Positions 10,313 through 23,329 of a stretch of DNA of 64,000 nucleotides are shown here, piece by piece. This stretch comes from Polytrichum commune (Eukaryota; Streptophyta; Polytrichopsida; Polytrichales; Polytrichaceae), in contig OX485809.1 in assembly GCA_950295325.1 (NCBI GenBank), positions 30,442,001-30,506,000 on the forward strand. Direction: 5' to 3'. The notes below the pieces were generated by a model. It made no database searches, had not been told where the DNA came from, and was given only the letters and a program-made list of their open reading frames with translations. Each line of letters opens with the position of its first letter. Position 1 is the first letter of the stretch. Made by a program: the position numbers and the translations under genes.

Positions 10313-13300
10313 TGTCATCTCCCTCTCACATGTGTTGCACATCTCTTGGCAATTCAATTCACCAATGTGGGAAGCTCTTTAAGGAATTGAAAATGTACAG
10401 GTGCGTGAATTACTCATTGTGAAGGTTACCGCTTACTAATCTCAAATGCAAGCCCTATTAATTGTGCTTTCTACATATCCGTAGAAGCCGAGTTGTTTTG
10501 AATATGAGAGAGCATCATGGAATTGGTGTTGTTGTAGGACACTTCCATCAATTGCTAATGAAGATTTAGAAGCAATATTTTATGCATTAAATGACAATGG
10601 TGATTTCAAAGTTCGTTTTGCACACCAATTTTTGTATATTGTAAATATTTTCTTAGCAAATAGTGAAATTCTTCATCAAGTGTTTGGTGTTTTGTTCATG
10701 TCGGGAATTTGATGTGTTGGTTGTCTCCATATCAATAGGGAAGAATTTGTTGACCTTTGCAACACCATCTAATTGAATTTGAAAGGGTAGATGATGTGAG
10801 CTACATTCATCTCAAGAAACATACATGAAAAATAAACATTAGTATAAGGGACATCATAAAAATGCAGACATACGCCATAAGCTATTCAAAGCTCATGGCC
10901 TTATCCTTGTGATTCCTAGTCTTTGTGGGTGGGAGGCGTTCCCAACGCCCGGGGCCCTCTCCCACACTAGGATCACTTGGGCCCTCTCACCAACGGTGGC
11001 ACAAGTCCCGGATGTCATTCTAGGGTCTCCCTTGTGCCCATGATGTTTCAGGCACTCTTCATGGAGAGGTGCGCGACATGCGTGTTGCGGTGTAACTTCT
11101 GCAAGAGGTTGTTGGGGGGACACCCAAAGCGTCGCCGTCATCAATTGCTATGTCAGCAAGCCTTGAGTTCTTAGGAAACCACCTCATTGGCAAAGATGGA
11201 GAGAAACCTTTGTTTATATCTAACACTGAGATGCAAGAAGTGATGTACAAGTTTGAGAGTTTCACAAGTCGTAGACTATGCCAGAATGTTTGCTAATTCA
11301 AGCAAATGGGTAGGAATGGTGTTATTGATGGGATAGGACTAGTGTTATTGATGGGGTATGAGAATTACATGGAACAACTACTTGGTCATTTGTGAAGGAG
11401 AACATATTTCCAGGCCAAATAATAAAGAAAGACAAAGTGTTTGTTTTCAAAATGTCAGAAGTTGGTCTTGGCTCCAGGATTGACTTAGTTCAAATAATGC
11501 AACCAAATGGTGATTTATAAGATACATAAATCATGTTTGACCATATAAAATGTGTCAAACGTTACACGACCTTCATATGCCATATATGTGACTCTCATTA
11601 TTGCAAAGTTAAAACTATAGCTCTTTGTAATATGATGTCATAAGCTCATGATGTTAAAGCCTACTTATGGCATTGACTTAACGGCATCATGACATAGCAC
11701 GGGGTGCACAACCTCAACATCAAAGGATTCATGGCTGACAATTGTAGAGCAGATTTTGGACGACACTTCTATGTGAGTGGAGAGCGGACACATAGTAAAA
11801 ATAGTAACGTATTCTTAGTAATCCAACATTTTTATGACACAAGATTCGAATATACTAGGAAATATATAGGATTTATCCTTAAAAAAGTCATTTTCTAGAC
11901 CTACTATCGTAGAGTGGTGAGGCCCAAAAAAACAAAGGGGCTTTGAATTTGAAAAGGTCTGATTGAATTTGGGAACCGGTTTGGTGTGATTGAAGATTGA
12001 GTCAATCAAAATACATAGGGCGACCAACTTGCTTTATTATTATTCCACGACTTTTGTCCTTGTCCTATTCGTAATTCAACTCTACATCTTGGGCTCCACC
12101 AATTATTATTTGTGGTCTAGGAACTTATCTTCAGCTGAATATATATGAGGACATAATTTAAAGTTATACACAATATGAATGTAGAGATGCATGAATAAGA
12201 TGAGAGAGGAGGGAGACATGTTTGTTGGCTTAGGATGGCAGAAGGAGATCAAAAGTTTAGGAGATCCCCATGTTCCCTTTAAACCATCCCTGGAATGTGA
12301 CATAGGTGTTGTAAAGCGATATAATGATGACTACGAGATGACTTCATTTTCGCAATCCACACAAGCATAGAGGTGGAGGGTGGAATAGACGCGGCGACAA
12401 TATGCAGAACAAGACAAGATGCTAGTGGATGTGCTAGAAAATGACACAAGAAGTTATATGATTGGTAAGGCACATGATGCGGTTGATTTGAGTGATGACA
12501 AATCGATCGACACAGAGGAGGAGGTCAAGGTGGTAGGCGTATCTTCGAGGTCTTTCTTGTTTCGCGAGAAAATGAAAAGTTTATCACCTCATTGTCGTCT
12601 ATTGAAGGACCAGATGAAGGATAAAACGGTTTGCTATGTTGATTTGTTTCGACCGGGTCTACGTTCATCAAGAAAAGACGATGAAATGAAGCCCCAAGCA
12701 TCTAGGAGGTTGACAAACCGGAAGTAAAGTTGATAAAAAGAAAATGTATGTTTGATTGAATATGTAGTGTTCAACGGTATGAGAAACACATGGCATAATT
12801 GAGTATTGTAATGCAACATTTTAAATACAATAAAGATCATCCATAAGATTATATTTATTATAAAAAAACAATTGTAAGCACACATGAGGTTCACAAATGG
12901 CCACATCCATTATGGCACAATATAGTACTAGACCGTGAAGAATTCTAAAAAGTAGAATGTATCAAGAAGCCCTCCTCGATAATGAGTTTGACCTTATTGA
13001 AGCTAAATGTCGGGGCGTGAATGAACAAATCAACGTCATGATCTATATTGGAAACCTTGACAAAGATGAAGTAGAGGTGTTTACAATGTAGAAAAGAGTT
13101 TCGCTTGTAGCCGAACTTTGATATCATATCTTTGAGGGCCGGACAATTACACTCGGACAAAAAACTCACTGTAAATTGGTAAACTAATTGTGTATGTGTA
13201 AATTTGGACTGCAACATGATCACGTAATCAAATCCAAGGCGTGGAATCATGGTTACTTTCAAGATGGACCCGTCTATAGCTCATGCAGATGCAACCATCT

Positions 13301-13799
13301 GCATTTGTTTTGTTGATGATGCCGTGTTGAATCGTCGCGTAAACTTGGACTGCCTAAAAGTAGGGTAAGAGTATGGGTTGGATGGAACGAGGGGTCGAGT
13401 AGAGGAGCAGATGTATTAAAGAGGAGAGTTGGAGTGATGCGTTTTTTTTGGGGGTGTTGATAGCCAGTATTTTTAAGTTTAAGGATCTCTAGACAAGTGA
13501 GGTTAGTGCCAAGTTTGACAGGCCACACGGGCATGATTGGAGGTCTTTCTAAGTGAGTAGAGAATTTGTCGACCCACTTGTGATAAGAGCCCTTAACACA
13601 ACATTCAATGTCATCCGAGTAAAATAAAAACTTCTCAACTTTAGGTGTTGTAAATTTATAATAATTTCAAATTCCAAGGTATGCCGAGGCCGGGATGCTC
13701 TTGCTGTTGGTGTCGATTTTGGCAGTACATTTATTCTTGATGACCGCATACATGGCCCAACATGCCTTGGAGAAATTATAAGGAACACTAGCAATATGC

Positions 13800-14449
13800 C
13801 ACAAGACCGGACCTCGCATTTGTTGTAAGTGTGGTGAGCCAGTTTATGTCGAAGTCGGGTCCGATTCATTGGATGGCCGTCAAACGAATCATGCCGGTAT
13901 TTGAAGGGCACCTTAGTTATGAAGTTCCGCATCGGCAGCCAACATATCGACATAAAATGTTATTCCGATGCGGATTGGGCCGGCAATGTGGAAAACCGTA
14001 GGTCCACCTCTGGATATATTTTCTTTGTTGGAGAGGGGACTGTTTCGTGGAATAGCAAACGGCAACAAACGGTGGTACAATCTACAATGGAGGCGGAGTA
14101 CATGGTCATGAACCGATACACGAGGGAGGCCATTTGGCTTAGGCAACTAATGGAGGACATATGTTATGTACAAGAGGAGGCCACGACCATCATGTGCAAC
14201 AACCAAGGTTCTATGGCACTCGCCAAGAACCCCACTAAGCATGATAGGTCAAAGCATATAGACGTGCAACATTATTTTATTAGAGAAAATATTGAAAACA
14301 AAATTATAGAGCTAAAATATTGTCCAACGCAATATATGATAGCGGATATCCTAACAAAAGCATTAGCGAGAGATATGCATGAGTTGTTAGGTGAAATAAT
14401 GGAGTTGGAGTACAATGCCACCTCGCAAAGTGGGAGTATTGGAAAATAG
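13800..14449 (+). pseudogene. Copia-type retrotransposon relic: end of RT and RNase H
   Basis: From about 13810 one frame reads RPDLAFVVSVVSQFMS and HWMAVKRIMPVFEG, the end of a Copia reverse transcriptase. A frame change follows, and the segment 13949-14449 encodes a good Copia RNase H: CYSDADWAGNVENRRSTSGY, VSWNSKRQQTVVQSTMEAEY, EAIWLRQLME, NNQGSMALAKNPTKHDRSKH and IADILTKALARD. The catalytic D, E and D are retained. The rest of the polyprotein is missing or scrambled upstream. It is clearly different from the young Copia pair at 35-44 kb (different spacing and sequence) and so is an older insertion of another lineage. Confidence 0.8.
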
Positions 14450-14760
14450 TGTTAGGTTGCATCGGCGACATTGTCTCATATGGATTGTCAACGTTGGGCC
14501 TAACTCATACATATAAATAAAGACATAAGGGGAGGAGCTAATCACTCTCTCCATTGTATGCAATCCTTGTGCATTATGTTCTACCTTCCTACGCTTTGCT
14601 TCCTCTCTCATTTCCCAATAGAAACCACACTACATGCAAGACCTTTCATAAGAAATACATTCTTCTACATCTTCACGTTTTACTTGCTAGTAGAATTAGA
14701 TTAAGTTATAATCTCTACGAGATTAGGGTACCTTTTCAACAAATTGAACTCCAAACATCT
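14437..14760 (+). repeat. probable 3' LTR of the 13.8-kb Copia relic
   Basis: Just after the RNase H stop comes AAGTGGGAG (polypurine tract-like) and then TTGGAAAATAGTGTTAGG, the kind of junction seen at Copia 3' LTRs. A CATATAAATAAAG box lies about 75 bp in. The right end is not defined because no second LTR is in the window. Confidence 0.45.
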
Positions 14761-14939
14761 CCAAATTCCACGGTCATAGGCATTTTTTCTATCAAATTTG
14801 TTCATCATAATTCAAATTCTTCGCTCTTCAAAATTCACTCTCCGCTCTATACTCACACTACTAAGTTTCCCAACAAATTTTTGGGCTATAGTCTGAAACA
14901 AGACTTTTTTATTTAAGTTTTTTGAGGATTAGATGAAAG

Positions 14940-16060
14940 GATCTCAATAGCGGTTTTAGTAACCAAGTGACGTTAGGAAGGAATTACAACCGTCTCAGAG
15001 AATCGTGAGATAAGAGACTATCGTCGTAGAAAAGAGGCATGCCATAATCAAAAAGTGTTTTCGGGCAATAGGCTAGAATAGTCGTAGATAGTGAAGAATT
15101 TGTAGGATCGGCCAAGTTGCCGAAGTGAAAGGATATTATCTTGATTCTATGATAGAGTGAAGTAAGGCATTGTAATGAGAATCAATACAGGCTATAGCCA
15201 CAAAGTAATTTAGTTATTTTGATTTGTTGAAGATGTAAGTGTATGAGAGTGACACCCTATTGTGAAGGGAATATCTGATGTGAGTATGTAAAAGCGGGAG
15301 ATAAGAGCCACATAATGAGTGGGAATCCAAGAGATTACGTGTTTGAGAGCAAGTAGTCTTATAGAGAAGGTGCGAGTGAATGCATCTTGGAAAGAGGAGA
15401 GATATGTCAGTTATAAGGAAATTGTAAATAAAATGTCTGAGATTGAGAAAATATTGAGCAAATCAATACAAAGAGGAACAAAACGGTGTCAAAGAAACCA
15501 GGCTATAATCTAAGAGAGTTAAAGCCAAGTTACTATAGTGTTTCCTACTACAGGTTCAATGATTCAATTCATGCCATGTTGGATGAGTTGAATTGGAGAG
15601 CCGTATGATGGGAGACTAGACACCGGGAGAAGGCAATTGAGTGAAATATTGGAGGTTGGCCTAAGTTATTTCACCGAGAGCCAGCAAAGCTAAGAACCTC
15701 TTGCAAGGAACGAAATAAAGAGAGAGAGTGCTAGAGAGTTGAGACTTAACACAAATATTAGGAGCCAAAGAAAGACTATAGCCATTTGAGAGAGCTAGCA
15801 ACCTGCAAGAGAGGAGAGGTTAGCGAGAGAGAGAAGCAGGAATGCCTATCGCCAGAGAAAGAGGTGAGGACACTGAGAGTTAGTTAGACTCAACACGAGT
15901 GAATGGTAGAGAAAGAGGAGGAGTTATTAGGGTGGAAAGAAATGTAGTCTAATGATGTGATCATGGACGTGTTAACCTTGGAAGTGAGAGAAGTGTGGGC
16001 TGAGAGTGTAGCATTCATCATTACTTAGTATGTGAATCTATCACTTAACATTGAGATGAT
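14940..16060. other. purine-rich region without gene
   Basis: The plus strand is rich in GAGA/AAGAGG phrases (for example 15715-15950), with stops in all frames. It may be decayed retrotransposon sequence, but no motif proves this. Confidence 0.35.
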
Positions 16061-16767
16061 AGACTACGAAATTAGTGGTTGATATTGCTTGACTTATTGA
16101 CGTAATTAACACTTGGCTCATTAAATTTTATGCTAATACAAAATATAGCCACGTATGTTTGTTTTATATTGAATTGTGTAGAGATTGCGGACCGAGATGC
16201 TATGTGTGATGATTCATGAATAAGATAAGTTCATAAAGAAACATTAATGTAAGGAAATAAGGAATTGAAACTATTATGTTGAACAAAATTATTTGAATTA
16301 AGATTGATGGTATTGCATTATGATTTTATTGAAGCAAAAAAATACTAACCCCAATAGGGTCTGAAAATTTTAAGGAATTCTTTGCAAATATGTTGTTAGA
16401 AACATGTGCTTAGAAATATGGGACAATTTAGATACTCCAAAAGCAAGGTGGCTAGCCTATTGTGATTTGCACATTTTGGCATGAGAATTTGTGGACATGC
16501 TCAACTATTGAATTGTTCCCATCTAGTGGATCACATAAGCCTTCCACTCCTTTTCATGTCAAATTCATTGGCCAAAGGTCTCTTTCAAGAGATAAGACAT
16601 GGCATTTCTTGTGCATCACTTCTTTCAATTGTTACAATTTACAAATTCCAAGGGTTACCCACCACATATCAAGTTGTGACTAGTATTACAATTTTTATAC
16701 CCATTAGTAGGTTCTTTGATACCATTTTCAATGTTGATTATTGACATTGTGCATCCACCCATAGGCA

Positions 16768-17097
16768 TACCGTAACACCATAGTAGGTTCGTTCTTAAAT
16801 AATTCCAAAAAAAAAACGAAAAAAATCAGAAATTCCAGGCCATGAAGAACGAAATTATGGAAAATTATATTATGAAAAGAACGAAAATCCAGAAAGTTGG
16901 GTGAAGCAGACTCTGTTGAAAAAATCAATTTAAGTTGTCATCCCGGTACATCTACTCTGTTCCAGGACGAATTATTATTTTTCCTCAAAATAGAAGAACG
17001 AATTTCAAAAAAATCTATTTTTAGCAAACGAACCTTATTTTTTCAAAAAAAAAAATATTCGTTCGTCAGGTGATGAACCTGCTATAGTGTTACGGTA
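16768..17097. mobile_element. inverted-repeat MITE-like element (330 bp)
   Basis: The ends TACCGTAACACCATAGTAGG and its partner TACCGTAACACTATAGCAGG (read from the opposite strand at 17078-17097) form about 26-bp imperfect terminal inverted repeats. The interior is A/T-rich with repeated GAACGAA words. A clear target duplication was not found; TA is possible. Confidence 0.65.
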
Positions 17098-18732
17098 TTA
17101 GTCATTGGTAAGTATCACAAAACTTCACCCCTTGTTGGGGATTGACCAATGAAATGAAATGGAGAGAACCAATGAACGGGAGAACCCCCGGGGGTGCATC
17201 TTTCATAACACATTTGAGTATACGTGAGTGCACAAGAGGAGTATTAATTTGCACTTTTTTGTACTACGTATACATATGCTACAAAAATTGTAACCTATAG
17301 TTATGTACATGTATGGAGGACTACTAGAAAATATTTAGCATTTGTACTTGTATGGTAGGATCACTAAACCTTATAGGATAAGTTTTAAATTTTGGATGAA
17401 ACTAGGATGAATAATTTTTTGATTTCCTTATTCGTCTATGCATGTATGGAAGAGATAGTATAAGGGTTTTGGAAGGGGTGGTGAGCTGAGAACAAGGCCA
17501 CTTCCTGCTCAAGGTTGCAAGAGGAATGGTCGGCATTTTTTGTGGTTGATGCAGGTGGTTGATGCTCGGGGAGGTGGCTATCGGAATTTTAGAAACCACG
17601 TGAGATAAAAATAAAATAAGATCAATTTAATTCATTGAGGGTAAAAATTATAAATTCATTAGATCCACCATAGCATTGGAAATATGTCCCAATTGGGTAT
17701 TAATAGATCTAATATATTCAATTGGTTATATTCAGAATGGTACTTTGAATGGTTTAGGACTGGTATAACTAATTGAAACCAATTAAATGACAAGATGGAT
17801 GGTATGAAATGTTTGTTGCTCACATAGTTGATTTTGCAATGTTATAGTATTTTGTCCATTATTTGGTACTTGTATAATTTATATATATATAAAATATGGT
17901 TCCAAAAATTAGCCTCTCTAAATAATTACAAATAAATATAGGGTGCTAAAAAATACATCAAAGTAGCTATATATCTACAAATAGGGTGGGAAAAAATAAT
18001 GAGAGGTGCATAAATATCCCCCCATTAAATACCCCATTATCACACGTGGTTACAAAACATAAAGGGGTGTGATCGCCCCAAGGGTTGATGCCTTCATAAG
18101 ATCATGGACAACATCAAAATTGTGAAGGTGTTGATTCCCATGTGAGTTTTCTCTCAATTTTTTGTGTATCATAAATAAGCCTCTAATGTGTGCAACAATT
18201 TGCATCAAGCATTTAGGGATTACAATTGTTGCAAGTTCTTGGATCAAGCATGGAGATTGGTTTATGTTCGTATAAAAAGGAACCAACAATAAGTGGGCTC
18301 TTGATCTTACAAAACATTTGATGCTAAATTTAGTAACAATAATTGCATTAGTTTCTATGGCATATATTGTAGACTTAGATGCTTATGAGTTACACCCACG
18401 GGATGAAAAGGTCTTCAACAACTTTACTAATGAATGCCAGGGTTTTACATTATACATATGATAGGGGTTCATTATTATTCAAAAGTATCTTCGCATACTT
18501 ATGTTAATGACTATGTAAATCTTTTTACATTTACATATACACATACACACTATTTTTTTACATGTCACTTGTATTTTTATCGTTGACATTGTACATGTAT
18601 TGCTTGATTTTACCCACCCCCCCCCCCAATTTTTTTTTTTTTAAAACAAAAAAAACTCTTGTATATAGGGGGTTTTTAGAGTATGTTGTGAACACATGTG
18701 ATTCTTGATTTTTAGTAAAAGGTGCATCCCCC
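17098..18732. other. AT-rich region without gene
   Basis: No motif-bearing frames. A TATATATATA tract lies near 17880, and a C12 run followed by a T13 run lies at 18608-18642. Confidence 0.4.
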
Positions 18733-18898
18733 AGGGAAGAACCAAGCATTAGTTACAAATGAACCAGTTGAAGTTAAAGACTTTAGGAAAATTACCCAAC
18801 ATTTTAGAGGAATCCATGAAATATACCTCAAATTAATAGAGAGAGACCAAAAGATCCCCACATCCAACTGGTTGGACTTGGGAACACTAGGGTTTTGA
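18733..18898 (+). repeat. dispersed repeat A, copy 1
   Basis: Shares the order GGGAAGAACC, TTAGTTACAAATGAACC, GTTGAAGTT, TTTTAGAGG, ATACCTCAA, and a TGGTTGGACTTGG-like end with copies at 22575-22790 and 49148-49370, all in the same orientation. Identity is roughly three quarters by eye. The family is unknown and no coding is seen. Confidence 0.65.
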
Positions 18899-19190
18899 TG
18901 GGTTACAATTCACGTGGGAACATGGTAAAGTTGGAGCCGGAGAGGAGGATATATAGGGCGGCCAGTGAGGGTGGTAGCTGCCACTTGATCTTCACACCTT
19001 TACGACGGCAGTGATATTGATTCCATTGTTGTGGCCCAATGCTTATTACGCATGAAGGCTTATCAGTGAGAGTGAGAGAGAGAGAGAGAGAGAGAGCAAG
19101 AGAGCGAGAGTGAAGCAGACTTAAATGTGGCTTCATGGCCATCATAAATATGAGCGTTGTCATTGGGGACATTCCAGAAATATGTCGCCT

Positions 19191-19944
19191 ACATTCTAAC
19201 CTCGTTAATACGACACTCGTTTATACAACACCCTCGATATTGCGACACATTTTTGCAACACCAAACTTTTTAGTTCAAATCTCACTCTTTTATACAACTA
19301 CGACACTCGGTAATGTGACATTCAGAATCTCCATCGTTTTGTTATACGAAAGAGGTAGTTAATGCTAGAATTTCTTTCATCTATGTTATGTACGTCTAAA
19401 ATACACCCACTTTCACTTGGGAACTACTTGGAAACTACACGAGAATTAGGGTTACTAGTGTAGAATGGACGTGGTTAGGGTTAGAGTGGCCTCTTGCCTA
19501 GTATGTTGCCTTGTACACGGGTGATATAGTATCACCAGTATCTTGATGCTACACGTCATGCATCATTGTTGTCTAGTTTCTTATTAAAGAACTCTTTATA
19601 TTTGGGTGTCAATGAAATCATTAGTTTTCAAGAGTTGATAGGGAATTTAGATCAGATGACAATTGCTAACTTGGGCAGGCAAACACCAAAGATCTTTGGA
19701 CTCCTATTTCAAGAGTTCTTGAGAATATTTATATTTGTTTGAAGTTATAAGTTGATATTTCACACCATCTATATTGCTTAAACTCGTTGTATATATTTTG
19801 AAGCTCATATTTACTTATGTTTTCGTATTCCCTCCATAATACGACAGCTTTACGCCATTTGTCATATTAGTGAGAAAACGACACCTCGATAATACAACCC
19901 TTTTTGGTGTTTCCCAAACGTGTCATACTAACGAGGGAGAACAG
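19191..19944. mobile_element. pogo-type MITE with subterminal repeats
   Basis: The left end has three back-to-back variants of one word: CTCGTTAATACGACA, CTCGTTTATACAACACC, CTCGATATTGCGACACA. The right end carries the same words inverted, ending GTGTCATACTAACGAGG. The right end shares GACACCTC(G/A)ATAATACAAC with the terminus next to the pogo transposase relic at 28.2 kb, so the MITE probably derives from that family. The layout recalls Emigrant/Lemi1 elements. Exact ends and TA duplication are uncertain. Confidence 0.6.
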
Positions 19945-20477
19945 TCCTAGCATAGACTCACTCACTCATTCTATCCATCTGTCTATCTGTCTATCTATCT
20001 TACACACACATGACCTTTTTCATCATTTTAACTTATTACGATTATTGCCATTACTTTACAAACAAAGTGTTTGAATGCCTACCAGAGTACACCCAGTCGC
20101 TTGAAACCTCTGTGACTGCTTAATAGCCGCCAGTGGCCAATGCTTAATGTCCAGAAGTAGTAATTCCTCCAGTCGACGGTGGCACTAGAATTGAAGAGGA
20201 GCCCAGTCAGTACCCTCAGCTAGCTAATGCTGCTGCTTCAACAATGTCTGGGGAGATTTTAGGGCTTCATCAGTCATGAAGAAGAAGAACTCTGGTCTCC
20301 TGAGGAGGCCGGAGTGAATAAAGTGTTTGTTCGTAGAACATCCTAGGCCATGCCTTCCGGCAGTGGCGTTAGATGTAAAACTACTTTGCCCTTTGCAGGA
20401 CATTTGCACTATATTTAGTAACCAATAATAACTTTCGGTAGCCGGTTATTATGTATGAGCCGTGTTTGGGATAATTA

Positions 20478-21004
20478 GGGCCAAGTTCCATGTGCCGGTC
20501 CCGGTCCGTTTTTTTCAAAATAAATGGGCGGGCCGGTGAAAAGAGGGTGGTGCCATGTGCCCATCCTTCTCACCCAAGGACCGGTACCCCCATGGATGGG
20601 TGTCCCACATTTTGTGTTGTGCAAGAACGGGTGCCAAAGGACCGGCGGTCCTAACGGTCACAAGAAGGGCATGTGCCGGTTAGAAAGCTCCGGTGACCGG
20701 ATCGGCCAGTCACCTAGGGTACACCCTTGGATACTAAAGACCACTTTGTTCTTCTAGTCCCTTCTTTTGAGGAGTACTCCTATGTTTTTAGAATCTAGAT
20801 GACCTTCATTGCCGGTGACCTTCATAAAGTGTCATGTCTTATCACTCACCAAATTTAGTTAGAAAGTAGGAAATCGAAAAAACCAGCACCCCACATGGAA
20901 GTACCCCTCCATAAAATGGGTGACATCACCCATTTTTTGGATGATGTCACCCGTTTCTCACCCATTTAAAAAACGGACCGGGACCGGCACATGGAACTTG
21001 GCCC
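20478..21004. mobile_element. Harbinger-type MITE, 37-bp perfect TIRs
   Basis: Both ends read GGGCCAAGTTCCATGTGCCG onward with 37 matching bases, flanked by TTA on each side (20475-20477 and 21005-21007). A TWA duplication and GGGCC start are typical of PIF/Harbinger Tourist-like elements. The 527-bp interior is non-coding and contains further internal inverted words such as GTGACATCACCC / GATGATGTCACCC. Perfect TIRs suggest a young insertion. Confidence 0.85.
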
Positions 21005-21029
21005 TTAGTGGGGGGGGGGGAGGGGGGCG

Positions 21030-21870
21030 AGATCTATATTGGGTTGGGAATTTTAATTATTTATGGAAGGTCTTGGAGATCATTAATAGTTTGTCGATTT
21101 TCTAGCTTTCGTTTGTGGACTAATATGGAATGTGCATATTGTGTGGCAATTATGTTAATTTGTTTAAACGTGTTTTTGATTTTTGTGATAGGGAGTGTGA
21201 ACGTTGTTTCCAGTTTTTTCATTGATGGGATATGTGGTGTGCCTCTTGCTCCCGCAACTAGTACCATGAGTGGGGCTACGTTCCAACCCTTTGTTATGAT
21301 GTTGTTTATGAGTGGTTGGTATTTTATGATTTTTCTGTCTAGGGTTTCAATGGCGAATCTATCATTGCAGTATGTGCTCGGGGGGGGGGCAGTGTGTTAA
21401 AAAGTTAAGGATATAGGTGCGAACAACCACTATTTTATAGGGGGGTATTACTTTCAATTCTCTTCTTTTTTTCACATGCTATCATTATGTGATTTTCTAC
21501 TTTGGGTTAATAGAAAAATGGCTTACATTACTTATAACTCCAAATTACCTATTATTCCATACCCTATAGTACTTTAAAGATGTGCAGTGCCATTTTTGAT
21601 ACCCTATATTACTCTTAAGTCCAATTATAATTTTTTGCCCCCATGTTTTTAAAATACCCTATCATTTGTTCGCACGTATGTTGCTACTCCAACCAATGAC
21701 TACCCCCCCCCCCCCCGAGAGTATGTGAATTCGATGAACTATTAGGTGATATCAGGTGTAGGGTTTCTGGGGGGGGGTTATATGGATGGCCTATGATGCA
21801 TAGTATGTCTGGTTTGAGCCTAGCGTTGCAATGACATCTTTGGGTATCACATGTACATGGAAGTAACCAT
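21030..21870 (-). mobile_element. LINE 3' fragment, minus strand, interrupted by a MITE
   Basis: On the minus strand 21267-21061 encodes AGARGTPHIPSMKKLETTF, then IKNTFKQINIIATQYAHSIL and VHKRKLENRQ, matching the C-terminal block of the LINE at 1-3275. Beyond the inserted MITE the homology resumes at 21728 (AATTCGATGAACT) and runs to about 21870. This fragment lacks everything upstream and is not coding. Confidence 0.8.
21377..21719. mobile_element. hAT-type MITE with G-tract termini
   Basis: AGTATGTG occurs on both sides (21369-21376 and 21720-21727), while the LINE copy at 2.6-2.7 kb shows the same stretch once and uninterrupted, so the 343 bp are an insertion with an 8-bp target duplication. 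The ends are CTC plus ten G and fourteen C plus GAG, followed inside by inverted GTGCGAACAA words. An 8-bp duplication fits the hAT superfamily, although the CTCGGG start is not the usual CA-G. Non-coding. Confidence 0.85.
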
Positions 21871-22216
21871 GGGGGAACTGTATTTTCTTGGGGTAGTTCA
21901 TTATGCGTTCTTGCTTTTATTAATGTATAATGTCTTGATCAGTCAACATCCTAGTGTTTCCAAATCCAACTGGGTTGGTTGCATGTTGTTTGTGACCTTT
22001 GGGTGTTTTTTGTTATTCAATTGAAGATAGATATACATTCCATTGGTCTGAGATGATCCAAAACTACCGGATGATGGTGGAGACATACCCAAATCTCAAC
22101 GAAGAGGTTGGCAGTTCAATTCCCGGCTATGAAATCTCCTCTCTACTTGACGGAAAACTTGTCAGGTGGTCAACTGCCTCCTGTGCTTTGGCGCTAGCAT
22201 GTTGGTTTATTGTCTC

Positions 22217-22256
22217 CATATATATATATAGATATATAGATATATATATATATTCC
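22217..22256. repeat. TATA/GATA microsatellite
   Basis: ATATATATATAGATATATAGATATATATATATAT-like simple repeat, about 40 bp. Confidence 0.7.
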
Positions 22257-22574
22257 ATAGGTTCCATTAAAGTGATCGGTGGTTCATCCGCGTTCCTTGC
22301 TTCAACAATTGTTAGCAAGGTCATACTATGTTGTCCTATTACCAAGGGGGTGTCTTTTCGTTAGGCTCTAGGGAGGGAATTCAAAATGTAGGGTCTAAGG
22401 GTTCCCAAAGTTCATAATGCAATGAACTAGCGAGGGATGGGAGGTGTTGGAATCAAGTGGAGTCCAACTCCAGGAAGGGAACTCAGAAGCACTCGCATGG
22501 GAGAGGCAAGTGCCAAAAATAAAGAACCCGACATCTTTGTATATGAGAAGGTGAGCCCGGTGCTAAGTGATGAA

Positions 22575-22790
22575 CGGGGAGAACCGGCCGTTGGTTACAA
22601 ATGAACCGGTTGAAGTTCAAGACTTCATGAGACTTATTGATCGTTTTAGAGGGATTTAAAGAAAATACCTCAAGTACATAAAGCAAAACCAAAAGATGTC
22701 GACATGTGACCGGTTTGACTTGGAAATACTAGGACCTCAATTGATTGTGTCCAAAACTCTTCCTGAACATTGGTTTCAAGGACAAGGAAA
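22575..22790 (+). repeat. dispersed repeat A, copy 2
   Basis: Contains GGGAGAACCGG, TTGGTTACAAATGAACCGG, GTTGAAGTTCAAGACTTCA, ATCGTTTTAGAGG, ATACCTCAAGTACATAAAGC, and TGACCGGTTTGACTTGG in the same order as copies 1 and 3. No coding frame. Confidence 0.7.
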
Positions 22791-23329
22791 ACTCTTCCTT
22801 ATTCGTTTGTTATGAATTGGTTGGCTAGGGTGTTGGATATAGGACACTTGGTGGGGTTATTTAGAGCCAAGTTAGTGTGTAATTAGCTCATTGGCTAGTG
22901 GGTTCCAAGCCACATGATGAGTGTTTAGAGATAAACTTAGGCGTAATAAGTAGACAAAGATTTGATTCTATGATAGGAGTTGATCAAGTCAAAAATGGGA
23001 CCTTTTGAAATCTATTATAGCATACTCTAGTAGAAAATTTTGAAATTTCATAGATAATCTAAAATGATAAAATAAAAATTGAAAAATCATGGCATATTTA
23101 TGTTCACATCCTCTTCATGGGGAAAAACTTCATGCCAAATGCCAATGTCCATAAATAAATAAAAATTGTTGAAGATGTAGTCCTCTATAATAGGGCAACA
23201 TACCTTAAGTAGGGGACTAGCTTGGGAGGTTCTCTAGTACAGCTCCTACTTGGAACCGATCTTCAAGGGCGGATAGAAAATGTAGCAGTAATGAAAAGAT
23301 AAGGACAAGAACAAGAACAAGAACAAAAA

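Larger units (their letters stand above)
8377..13690. other. AT-rich intergenic region without recognisable gene
   Basis: Only short open frames without family motifs are seen. A GC-richer patch lies at about 10900-11160 and an unrecognised 102-codon frame at 12419-12727 (charged, no motif). A degenerate tandem stretch and a telomere-like patch are listed separately. Nothing else could be supported. Confidence 0.5.

Noticed and set aside
12419-12727. 102-codon frame as a gene
   Set aside because: Charged but motif-free, with no supporting splice sites or promoter; length is possible by chance.
22105-22130. tRNA/SINE B box (AGTTCAATTCCC)
   Set aside because: No A box at suitable distance and no cloverleaf could be drawn.
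21999-22364. 121-codon open frame with STASCALALACW
   Set aside because: It seemed vaguely familiar, but no family could be named and it runs into a TATA microsatellite.
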